From JBEAOO01 sp041164825 (lineage in GTDB: Bacteria; Pseudomonadota; Gammaproteobacteria; Burkholderiales; Burkholderiaceae_C), in contig JBEAOO010000295.1 of NCBI GenBank assembly GCA_041164825.1, forward strand, positions 1 to 26,084: a stretch of 26,084 bases of DNA, read 5' to 3'. Positions 6,707 through 13,843 of this stretch are shown in pieces. Within the stretch, counting starts at the first letter, position 1. The number at the start of each line of letters is the position of its first letter. The translations under genes were made by a program, and so were the position numbers. Under the pieces are notes generated by a model. That model did no database searches. It was not told the origin of the DNA and saw only the letters and a program-made list of their open reading frames with translations.

Positions 6707-7414
6707 ATGAACAAGGTGTACCCCAGCGCAGCCGAGGCCCTCAAGGGCTTGGTGCGCGATGGCCAGTTGTTGGCGGTGGGCGGCTTCGGCCTCTGCGGCA
6801 TTCCTGAGGCCTTGATTGCGGCGCTGCGCGACTCGGGCGTGCAGAACCTCACCGTGATTTCCAACAACGCGGGTGTCGATGGCTTCGGCCTGGGCCAGTT
6901 GCTGGAAACGCGGCAGATCAAAAAGATGATCTCCAGCTACGTGGGCGAGAACAAGGAGTTTGAGCGCCAATACTTGGCCGGCGAACTCGAACTCGAATTC
7001 ACGCCGCAAGGCACGCTGGCCGAGAAGCTGCGCGCTGGCGGCGCTGGCATCCCGGCGTTTTTCACCCGCACCGGCGTGGGCACCTTGGTGGCCGAGGGCA
7101 AGGAGTTGCGCGAGTTTGACGGCCACACCTACGTGATGGAGCGCGCCCTCAACCCCGAGGTGTCGCTGGTCAAGGCCTGGAAGGCCGACAAGAGCGGCAA
7201 CCTGCTGTTCCGCCGCACTGCGCGCAACTTCAACCCGGCCGTGGCCATGGCTGGCCAGACCACGGTGGTGGAGGTGGAAGAGATCGTGGAGACCGGCACC
7301 TTCGATCCGGACTCGGTGCACTTGCCGGGCATTTACGTGCAACGCATCGTGCTGAACGCGACGCCGGAAAAGCGCATCGAAAAGCGCACCATCACCGAAA
7401 AGGCAGGAGTCTGA
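6707..7414 (+). CDS. scoA: Succinyl-CoA:3-ketoacid CoA-transferase subunit A
   Basis: The 235-residue protein matches the alpha subunit of bacterial SCOT along its whole length: VGGFGLCGIPEALI near the N-terminus (CoA-transferase motif), ISNNAGVDGFGLGQLL, GAGIPAFFTRTGVGT and a C-terminus ending in IEKRTITEKAG. Together with subunit B it moves CoA from succinyl-CoA to acetoacetate (or related 3-oxoacids) for ketone-body, acetoacetate or poly-hydroxybutyrate-derived acid use. The ATG at 6707 is preceded by a GGATGGAG stretch. It is followed by scoB after an 82-bp spacer that holds a repeat element, and a PAS-LuxR regulator lies divergently upstream. Confidence 0.94.
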   Translation: MNKVYPSAAEALKGLVRDGQLLAVGGFGLCGIPEALIAALRDSGVQNLTVISNNAGVDGFGLGQLLETRQIKKMISSYVGENKEFERQYLAGELELEFTPQGTLAEKLRAGGAGIPAFFTRTGVGTLVAEGKELREFDGHTYVMERALNPEVSLVKAWKADKSGNLLFRRTARNFNPAVAMAGQTTVVEVEEIVETGTFDPDSVHLPGIYVQRIVLNATPEKRIEKRTITEKAGV

Positions 7415-7496
7415 ATGCTGCCCCCAAGCTCACTTTGTTCACTGCCCCCCGAGGGGGCGCAAGCCTCCTTCGGGACGGCCCATCAGGAGTCTTAAT
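7404..7496. repeat. Small C/G-hairpin repeat element inserted between scoA and scoB, with 13-bp flanking duplication
   Basis: The segment 7417-7483 contains CCCCCAAGCTCACTTTG and the hairpin GCCCCC (7444-7449) / GGGGGC (7453-7458), a form I recall as a frequent intergenic repeat in Comamonadaceae. It is flanked by CAGGAGTCTGAAT (7404-7416) and CAGGAGTCTTAAT (7484-7496), which match at 12 of 13 positions. The first copy contains the scoA stop and an AGGAG motif; the second provides the AGGAG ribosome-binding site just before the scoB ATG. This suggests insertion with target duplication. Confidence 0.7.
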
Positions 7497-8135
7497 ATGG
7501 CCTGGACCCACGACCACATGGCGGCCCGCGCGGCCCAAGAACTGCAAGACGGTTTCTACGTCAACCTCGGCATCGGCCTGCCCACGCTGGTGGCCAACTT
7601 TGTGGACCCCAGCATCGAGGTCTGGCTGCAAAGCGAAAACGGCATGCTCGGCATCGGCCCGTTCCCGACCGATGACCAAGTCGACGCCGACCTGATCAAC
7701 GCCGGCAAGCAGACCGTCACCACGATGAAGGGCTCGTCGATCTTCGGCAGCCACGACAGCTTCGCGATGATCCGCGGCGGCAAGATCAACCTCTCGATCC
7801 TGGGCGCAATGCAGGTGAGCGAGAAGGGCGATCTGGCCAACTGGATGATCCCGGGCAAGATGGTCAAGGGCATGGGCGGCGCCATGGACTTGGTGGCCGG
7901 CGTGAAGAGCGTCGTGGTGCTGATGGAGCACGTGGCGCGCAAGAAGGACGGCGGCTTTGATTTGAAGATCCTGCCGAACTGCACCCTGCCGCTGACCGGC
8001 GTGGGTGTGGTCAACCGCATCATCACCGACCTGGCCGTGCTGGATGTGACGCCGGCGGGCATGGTGCTGGTCGAAACTGCGCCCGGTGTGACGCGCGAAG
8101 AAGTGCAAAGCAAGACGGGGGTGCCGCTGCTTTGA
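7497..8135 (+). CDS. scoB: Succinyl-CoA:3-ketoacid CoA-transferase subunit B
   Basis: The 212-residue protein is the beta subunit of SCOT. Motifs include the CoA-transferase stretch FYVNLGIGLPTLVANF and the catalytic glutamate Glu47 in QSENGMLGIGP, which forms the glutamyl-CoA thioester intermediate in this family. KGSSIFGSHDSFAMIRGG and MGGAMDLVAG are also typical. The ATG at 7497 has AGGAG about 7 nt upstream. It is the second gene of the scoAB operon and is followed by an intrinsic terminator 40 bp after its stop. The heterotetramer acts in the cytoplasm. Confidence 0.94.
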   Translation: MAWTHDHMAARAAQELQDGFYVNLGIGLPTLVANFVDPSIEVWLQSENGMLGIGPFPTDDQVDADLINAGKQTVTTMKGSSIFGSHDSFAMIRGGKINLSILGAMQVSEKGDLANWMIPGKMVKGMGGAMDLVAGVKSVVVLMEHVARKKDGGFDLKILPNCTLPLTGVGVVNRIITDLAVLDVTPAGMVLVETAPGVTREEVQSKTGVPLL

Positions 8136-8175
8136 GCGGCGCGCGCTCGGTGCGCTGAGCCCTGTCCTGTCCACG

Positions 8176-8204
8176 AGCCGATCCTGCGGGGTCGGCTTTT
8201 TTTT
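8176..8204 (+). terminator. Rho-independent terminator of scoAB
   Basis: The stem AGCCGATCC (8176-8184) pairs with GGGTCGGCT (8189-8197), with one G-T pair and a TGCG loop. The run of eight T (8197-8204) begins with the last stem base. It lies 40 bp after the scoB stop, in the plus-strand direction. Confidence 0.9.
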
Positions 8205-8241
8205 GGTGACGCCATGCTGCGCACGCCGCACACGCCTCACC

Positions 8242-10122
8242 ATGCCCTCTATGAGCGACACACCGACACCGTTCCGCCGTTCTTCGGCGCAGCCCCTCGA
8301 ACCTGCCCGTGACGTTTGGTCGCGCCGTCGCTTGCGCGTCTTTGGGGGTGTGGCGTGGCTGCTGCTGTTGGGCGGCTGTGCCAGTGTGCGACCCCCGCCC
8401 ACGCTTTTGCCCCCTGCCCCAGAAGCGGCCAGTGGCCTGAGCGTGAAGCCGGGCTGGGCCACGCAGCGCTTTGCGGTGGCCGCGGCCAACCCGCTGGCCA
8501 CGGCTGCGGGGGCGCAGATGCTGCGCGCTGGCGGCAGCGCGGTCGATGCCGCGATTGCCGTGCAGATGGTGCTGACGCTGGTGGAGCCGCAGTCCAGCGG
8601 CATCGGCGGCGGCGCGTTTTTGATGCACTGGGACGGGCAGCGCGTGCAGGCGCTGGACGGGCGCGAGACGGCGCCGGCCGGGGTCGACGAGCGCCTCTTT
8701 TTGCAGGCCGACGGGCGGCCCATGGACTTCATGGCGGCCGCGGCCAGTGGCCGCTCGGTGGGTGTGCCGGGCGTGTTGCGCATGTTGGCGCTGGCCCACG
8801 CGCAGCATGGCGTGTTGCCCTGGGCGAGCTTGTTTCAACCCGCGATTGACTTGGCCGAGGGTGGCTTCGAGGTGAGCCCGCGCTTGAACACCTTGCTGCG
8901 AGGCGAAACCGCACTGCAGCAGGACCGCCAAGCGCACGCCTATTTTTGGGGCCCCGGCGGCCAGCCCTGGCCGGTGGGCCACCGCTTGCGCAACCCCGCG
9001 TTGGCGCACGTGCTGCGGCAGGTCGCGGCCGGTGGTGCTGCCGCGTTCTACGAGGGCCCTGTGGCGCGCGATGTGGTGCAGCGCGTGCAGAGCCAGGCCC
9101 TGCCAGGCGCGTTGACTGCAGCAGATCTGGCCAGTTACCGCGCGCTGCAGCGCGAGCCGCTGTGCACTGATTGGCGCGAGATCTACCGGGTCTGTGGCTT
9201 CCCGCCGCCGTCATCGGGCCACCTGGCGATCATGCAAATGTTGGGCATGTTGGCGCAGCTGCCCGCCTCGGCCACACCGGAACTGGACAGCGCAGGTCGG
9301 CCCTCAGCCGGCTGGCTGCACCGCTACAGCGAGGTCGCGAAGCTGGCGTTTGCCGACCGCGCGCTGTACGTGGCCGACCCCGCTTTTGTGGCACCACCGG
9401 CGGGTGATTGGCGCAGCCTGCTGGATGACGACTACCTGCAGTTGCGGGCCGCCAGCGTGGGCGAGCGCAGCCTGGGCCCGGCGCGTGCTGGTGCGCCTCG
9501 CGCGGTGAGAGCGGCGTTTGCGCCCCAAGCCGAGCAGACCGAACACGGCACCAGCCACATCAGCATCGTCGATGCCCAAGGCCACGCGCTGGCCATGACG
9601 ACCACCATCGAATCGGCCTTCGGCGCCCGCATCATGAGCGACGGCGGCACTGGCTTGGCCGGCGGCTTTTTGCTCAACAACCAGCTCACCGATTTTTCGT
9701 TTCTGCCGCAGGGCGCCGATGGGCAACCGGTGGCCAACCGCGTGCAGCCCGGCAAGCGCCCGCGTTCCAGCATGAGCCCGACCCTGGTGTTCGACCGCCG
9801 CGACGGGCGCTTGCTGATGAGCCTGGGCTCACCGGGCGGCGCCGCCATCATTCACTTCACCACCAAGGCGCTGCTGGGCATGGGCGCGTGGGGGCTGAAT
9901 GCGCAGCAGGCGGTGAACCTGCCCAACGTCGTGAACTTCAACGGGCCGATCGGCTTGGAGGCCGGCGCCTTTGATGCCGAGACCGTGACGGCGCTGCAAG
10001 CGCGCGGCCACGTGGTCAACCTGATCGAGCTGACCAGCGGGCTGCAGGCTTTGCAGCGCACGCCGAGCGGCTGGTTTGGCGGTGCCGACCCGCGCCGCGA
10101 GGGCGTGGTGATGGGTGACTGA
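8242..10122 (+). CDS. ggt: Gamma-glutamyltransferase, lipoprotein type
   Basis: The predicted protein has 626 residues from ATG 8242; ATG 8251, three codons later, is also possible. A basic N-region (RRRLR) is followed by a hydrophobic stretch and a lipobox LLGG-Cys46, so the protein is predicted to be a lipid-anchored periplasmic or outer-membrane protein. The body is a gamma-glutamyltransferase: AAANPLATAAGAQMLRAGGSA and SSGIGGGAFLMH at the N-terminal side, and the self-processing/nucleophile site EHGTSHISIVD with the threonine at about residue 437. The GSPGG loop is also present. The family cleaves itself into two subunits and transfers or hydrolyses gamma-glutamyl groups, for example from glutathione. 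It follows the scoB terminator and ends 5 bp from the convergent gene. Confidence 0.92.
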   Translation: MPSMSDTPTPFRRSSAQPLEPARDVWSRRRLRVFGGVAWLLLLGGCASVRPPPTLLPPAPEAASGLSVKPGWATQRFAVAAANPLATAAGAQMLRAGGSAVDAAIAVQMVLTLVEPQSSGIGGGAFLMHWDGQRVQALDGRETAPAGVDERLFLQADGRPMDFMAAAASGRSVGVPGVLRMLALAHAQHGVLPWASLFQPAIDLAEGGFEVSPRLNTLLRGETALQQDRQAHAYFWGPGGQPWPVGHRLRNPALAHVLRQVAAGGAAAFYEGPVARDVVQRVQSQALPGALTAADLASYRALQREPLCTDWREIYRVCGFPPPSSGHLAIMQMLGMLAQLPASATPELDSAGRPSAGWLHRYSEVAKLAFADRALYVADPAFVAPPAGDWRSLLDDDYLQLRAASVGERSLGPARAGAPRAVRAAFAPQAEQTEHGTSHISIVDAQGHALAMTTTIESAFGARIMSDGGTGLAGGFLLNNQLTDFSFLPQGADGQPVANRVQPGKRPRSSMSPTLVFDRRDGRLLMSLGSPGGAAIIHFTTKALLGMGAWGLNAQQAVNLPNVVNFNGPIGLEAGAFDAETVTALQARGHVVNLIELTSGLQALQRTPSGWFGGADPRREGVVMGD

Positions 10123-10127
10123 GCGGC

Positions 10128-11597
10128 TCAGCGCAGGCTGACGCTGACGCGTTTCCACACCGGGTCGGCCCAGCGCTGAAAACTCGCGAGCAGCTGCGGG
10201 TTGCTGGCTTGTTTGTCGATGGCGCCGGTGCCGAGGTGCATCACCTCAAAGCGCCGCTGCACGCGCCCATCGACCCGGGCTTCGCGCGCCAGCAGCACGC
10301 GGGCCGGGCCCTCGGCCGTCCAGCCCGCAAACTCGATGCTGCCGATGTCGCCACCCAGCGGGTCGCCCGCGGCCGGAGGCAGCACTTGCAGGATCCAGCC
10401 GGTGTCGGTTTTTGTCATCAGCCACAGCTCGCGCCAGGTGGCCAGCGGCTGCACGGCCAGCGCGACGGCGGTGCCAGCGGCATGGACGTCGGCCGATGCC
10501 AGCCACGCCACGCCCCAGGTGCAGCGGCGCAGCAGCGGGTGCTGTGCGTCGTGTTGGGCATCGACGAGCAGCACGCAGGTCTCGCCGTCGGCGCCGGCTT
10601 GGGTCAGCAAGGTGGGGCTGCTGGCGGTGCTGGCGCGGGGTGGGGCAGCGGCCTCGGCCGCCCAGCGTGAGGCACTCACGCGGATGGCCGCATCGGCGTG
10701 CTCGGCTTGGTCCTCATCGGTCAACTCGGCGGGCTGGATGGCGGCCAGGGCAGCTACGGCGCGCTGGCCCCAGGCTTGTGCGTCGGCCGTGTTTTTAAGC
10801 GTGGCGCTGCGGGCGGCGCTGTGGGCCAGTGCGGCCGCCACGCCCGCACGCCGCAGCAGCACGCGGTTCTTCCACAACTGGGGCAGGGCGGCCAGGTCGG
10901 CGGCGCTGACGCGGTCGAGCACCTCGGCGCGCCAGTGGTCCAGCGCGTCGCGCTGGCGGGGGCCGAGTGCGGGGTCCACGCAGTCGTGACGCGTCAGGCC
11001 CAGGGCGGCGTGGGCGCGTTGCTCGGCGGTGGCCGAACCCATGGCCAGCACGCGGCGGTAGGCCTCGCCGTCGTAGCACAGGCGCACGCTGCCGGTTTGC
11101 GCGATGCTTTGCCACCTCACACCATAGGCGGCCACGCCGTCGAGCTGGTTGCTGAGTGAGGCGCTGAGCTTGCTGTCGTTGCCGCCGCTGCGTGCCGAGG
11201 CGCGACGGGCCAGGCGCTCGGCCATCTGGCCCATGGCGTCAAAGGGCTCGGCGGTGATCTGCGCGGCGGGGGCGGCCTTCAGGTAGGCGGCGGCGTAGGC
11301 CATGCCCACGGCTTCTTGCCCGGGGGTGTCCCTCACAAAACGCAGCACGGCCAGCAACTCGGGCGCCTCCGCGGCGTCGGCCCGGGTCAGCCGCACCTGG
11401 CTGGCGCGCACGAAGCCCGCGCGTTCGCGGCGGTGGTCGTAGACCTGCAGGTGGTCGAGCTGCTGGCCGCGCACCTCCAACAGGTCGCCGGGGGCGAGTT
11501 GCGCCTGTGGGGTGGCACTGTCGCGCGGGGCCGAGCGCAGCGGCGCGGCATCGGCGGTGACGATGGCCAGACCGGCCAGGGCGGCGGTCAACATCAT
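10128..11597 (-). CDS. Predicted secreted protein with N-terminal SH3-like domain, unknown function
   Basis: The protein has 489 residues and no family I can name. A short hydrophobic N-terminus (MMLTAALAGLAIVTADAAP) looks like a signal peptide with cleavage near residue 18. Residues about 19-70 read like a bacterial SH3 domain (LRSAPRDSATPQAQLAPGD, then VYDHRRERAGFVRASQVRL). The rest is Ala-rich and helical, with scattered Cys and a C-terminal part that looks beta-rich (WRELWLMTKTDTGWILQVLPP). Its ATG overlaps the stop of the upstream SPFH gene (ATGA), so the two are translationally coupled and probably act together at the cell envelope. ATGs at 11597 and 11594 are both possible. Confidence 0.8.
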   Translation of the reverse strand: MMLTAALAGLAIVTADAAPLRSAPRDSATPQAQLAPGDLLEVRGQQLDHLQVYDHRRERAGFVRASQVRLTRADAAEAPELLAVLRFVRDTPGQEAVGMAYAAAYLKAAPAAQITAEPFDAMGQMAERLARRASARSGGNDSKLSASLSNQLDGVAAYGVRWQSIAQTGSVRLCYDGEAYRRVLAMGSATAEQRAHAALGLTRHDCVDPALGPRQRDALDHWRAEVLDRVSAADLAALPQLWKNRVLLRRAGVAAALAHSAARSATLKNTADAQAWGQRAVAALAAIQPAELTDEDQAEHADAAIRVSASRWAAEAAAPPRASTASSPTLLTQAGADGETCVLLVDAQHDAQHPLLRRCTWGVAWLASADVHAAGTAVALAVQPLATWRELWLMTKTDTGWILQVLPPAAGDPLGGDIGSIEFAGWTAEGPARVLLAREARVDGRVQRRFEVMHLGTGAIDKQASNPQLLASFQRWADPVWKRVSVSLR

Positions 11598-12865
11598 TGG
11601 GCCTCGCTGACATTGGCGTTGGCGGCTTCGGCCGAGTCCACAGGCGCAGCCGCGGTCTTGTGCATGCCGCCCAGCAGCGCGGCGCCGATGAAGTCGCCGT
11701 TGGCGGGCGGCGGCGCGATGATGACTTGGATCTTGTCGCTGAGTTTGTCGGCCATGGTTTTTTGGATCAGCAGCGGGTGGCGCGTGATCAGTGCGCCCTC
11801 GCGGGCCATTTGTTCGGCGTTGGCCAGACCCACTTTTTGCAGCCGATAGGCCTCGGCGTCGGCCAGCTTTTGGCGCGAATCGGCCTCGCCTTGGCTCTCG
11901 ATCCGGCGCGCCTGGGCGCTGCCCTCGGCGGTGCGGATGCGCGAGACCTTGTCGGCCTCGGCTTCGAGTTGGCGCTGCTCGATCTGCTTTTGTTTGAAGG
12001 GCAGCACGTGCTTCATCGCCTCTTCTTGCGCCTGCGCCGCAATCACCTGCTCGCGGCCGGCGGCTTCGGCGTCTTTTTCGCGGCGCACTTTGGCGGCTTG
12101 GGCTTCGAGCGCGGTTTGCTCCACCAGCTTTTCCTTGAGCACCAGCGTGTAGCGCATCTTCTCGGTTTCGAGCTCTTCGGCCAGCAGGCGGTCCATGCCG
12201 CGGCGGTAGTCCTCGGGCAGGTCAATCTGGCCCATCTGCACGCTGCGCAGCAACACACCATCCGCCGCCAAGCGGGGCTTCAACTCGGCCTCGATCTGCG
12301 CCAGGATGGCAGCGCGCTGGGTGGAAAAAATCTCGCGCACCGTGTGCTGCGCAAAGATCTTGTAGGCCACGCCCTGCAGGGCGGGCTGCACCAGGTCGCG
12401 GCCGATGTCGCTCGGCAGGTCGCGCGACAAGGCGCCGATGCGTGCCGGGTCCAGCGCATAGCGCACGGCCAGGTCGACCCCGAGCGACAAGCCCTCCACC
12501 GATTGAAACGGCGCCTCGCCCTTGGCGCTGGCGCTGCCGGCGGGGCGCCAGGTGGCGTCGCGCAGCGAGTAGTGGCGCAGCTCGTGCACGCCGGGCAGCA
12601 CCAACGCGCTGCCTTCGCGGAAGGCGCTGACGCTGCCGGTGAGGCGGTTGCTGCGGATCGCCACCTCGCCGGCACCCACGCCCTGCAGCGGCGGGTGGAT
12701 GCTCAGGCCGTAGCCCACGGCGCCGACCAGACCCAGGCCGATCAGCCCCGCGCTGCGGCTGCGCAGGGCGTGTGCGCCTTGGGTGGCCAGGCTGCGGCCG
12801 CGGCTCAGGGTGAGGCTGAAGGCGGTCGACACGGCGTGGGCGATGGCGTGCAGGCGGGGTGACAT
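11594..12865 (-). CDS. SPFH/band-7 (prohibitin-like) membrane protein
   Basis: This 423-residue protein has one predicted membrane segment (about residues 38-56, SAGLIGLGLVGAVGYGLSI), followed by an SPFH/band-7 domain (about 60-230: GEVAIRSNRLTGSVSAFREG, VDLAVRYALDP, TVREIFSTQRAAI). A long Ala/Glu/Arg-rich coiled coil follows (about 235-355: EAQAAKVRREKDAEAAGREQ and AQARRIESQGEADSRQKLAD). The organisation matches prohibitin/flotillin-like proteins that oligomerise on membranes and scaffold proteases or microdomains. The ATG at 12865 has CCAGGAG upstream. It is the first gene of a two-gene unit with the SH3-like protein and lies divergent from the response regulator across 245 bp. Confidence 0.9.
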   Translation of the reverse strand: MSPRLHAIAHAVSTAFSLTLSRGRSLATQGAHALRSRSAGLIGLGLVGAVGYGLSIHPPLQGVGAGEVAIRSNRLTGSVSAFREGSALVLPGVHELRHYSLRDATWRPAGSASAKGEAPFQSVEGLSLGVDLAVRYALDPARIGALSRDLPSDIGRDLVQPALQGVAYKIFAQHTVREIFSTQRAAILAQIEAELKPRLAADGVLLRSVQMGQIDLPEDYRRGMDRLLAEELETEKMRYTLVLKEKLVEQTALEAQAAKVRREKDAEAAGREQVIAAQAQEEAMKHVLPFKQKQIEQRQLEAEADKVSRIRTAEGSAQARRIESQGEADSRQKLADAEAYRLQKVGLANAEQMAREGALITRHPLLIQKTMADKLSDKIQVIIAPPPANGDFIGAALLGGMHKTAAAPVDSAEAANANVSEAQ

Positions 12866-13110
12866 CTGAGGCTCCTGGCGAACAGTGGTGGACGTGGGGG
12901 ACCGGCGGGTGTGGGTGGTGTGCCGGTCTGGTGTCCATTGTTCGAAGTTCGCCCGGAGCGCAACAGGCCGGCGCGGGGTGAGTTCGCGCCCGGCGGCGGG
13001 TGGCTTTGCACCGGGCCGCGGAAGAAACCTTCACGCCGCGTTGTGTGGCGCGCCGAGATAATCATTCGCAGTTCCCGCAGCCGCGCCGCCCTGGCGCCAG
13101 AAAGGCCCCC

Positions 13111-13809
13111 ATGCTCCGCGTGGCCGTGATTGAAGACGATGCGCCCACCAGCCAGCAGTTGCGCGGCTGGATCGAAGCCGCCCGCCCAGGCATCCAGGTG
13201 GACCAATGGTTTGCCCGCGACGAGGCCGAGGCCGCGGTGGTGCGCGAGCGCTACGACCTGGTGGTGCTCGACATCGAGCTGGGCCGCGAGCGCCATGCCG
13301 GTGTGGCCATCATCAACGCCATCAACAAGCAGCGCAGCGGCACGCCAGTGCTGGTGGTGTCGGCCATGCCGGCGGCCATTTACCGCAGCATCATGAAGGC
13401 GCTCGACGCCTGGGACTACCTGCAAAAAACCACCTTCGACGAGGCTGATTTTGTCGAGACCTTTCTCGACATCCTGCGCGCCACCCGCCACGTTGCGCCC
13501 GCCGTGGCTGCGGCCACTCAGCCGGTGGTCGACGAGGTGCAGCTCGACCCCTTGCGCCAGAGTGCCGCCATGTGGCGCGGCCAGCGCATCAACCTGCCGC
13601 TGACGGCGCAGCGCATCTTGGCCGCCTTGGTGGCGCGCCAGGGCGAGGTGGTGAGCTACGAGGAGCTCTACGCCGTGGTCAAGAGCGGGCGCAACCGCGA
13701 CAACATCCGCAAGCACGTGAGCACCATCCGCGACGCCTTCCGCGAGATCGATCCGGCCTTTGAGCGCATTGCCAACATCCCGATGCGCGGCTTTCGGTGG
13801 GGCGCGTGA
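13111..13809 (+). CDS. Two-component response regulator with winged-helix output domain
   Basis: The protein has 232 residues from ATG 13111 (MLRVAVIEDDAPTSQQLRGW). The receiver domain (1-115) has the acidic pair Asp9/Asp10, the phospho-acceptor Asp54 in LVVLDIELG, Ser84 in VVSAMP and Lys106 in YLQKT. After an Ala/Val-rich linker, residues about 145-232 form an OmpR-like Trans_reg_C winged helix (LTAQRILAALVARQGEVVSY, NIRKHVSTIRDAFREI, IANIPMRGFRW). An in-frame extension to 13000 is open but not receiver-like, and AAAGG precedes the chosen ATG. The sensor kinase gene follows after 34 bp. The 245-bp upstream region contains GATAAT (13057-13062) as a possible -10; nothing else clear was seen there. 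Confidence 0.92.
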   Translation: MLRVAVIEDDAPTSQQLRGWIEAARPGIQVDQWFARDEAEAAVVRERYDLVVLDIELGRERHAGVAIINAINKQRSGTPVLVVSAMPAAIYRSIMKALDAWDYLQKTTFDEADFVETFLDILRATRHVAPAVAAATQPVVDEVQLDPLRQSAAMWRGQRINLPLTAQRILAALVARQGEVVSYEELYAVVKSGRNRDNIRKHVSTIRDAFREIDPAFERIANIPMRGFRWGA

Positions 13810-13843
13810 TGCAGGGCCTGCCTGACCCCGACGACCTCCGGCC

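Noticed and set aside
7392..9009. Overlapping minus-strand open frames (463 and 328 codons) opposite scoB and ggt
   Set aside because: They cross the scoB terminator and two well-supported genes and show only Arg/Ala-rich, low-complexity sequence.
11597..12862. 421-codon plus-strand open frame opposite the SPFH gene
   Set aside because: Leu/Gly/His-rich antisense shadow; the minus-strand frame has the SPFH domain, coiled coil and ribosome-binding site.
13057..13069. GATAATCATTCGC upstream of the response regulator as a Fur box
   Set aside because: Only one half resembles the Fur consensus; the other half shows no match. It may be a -10 hexamer instead.
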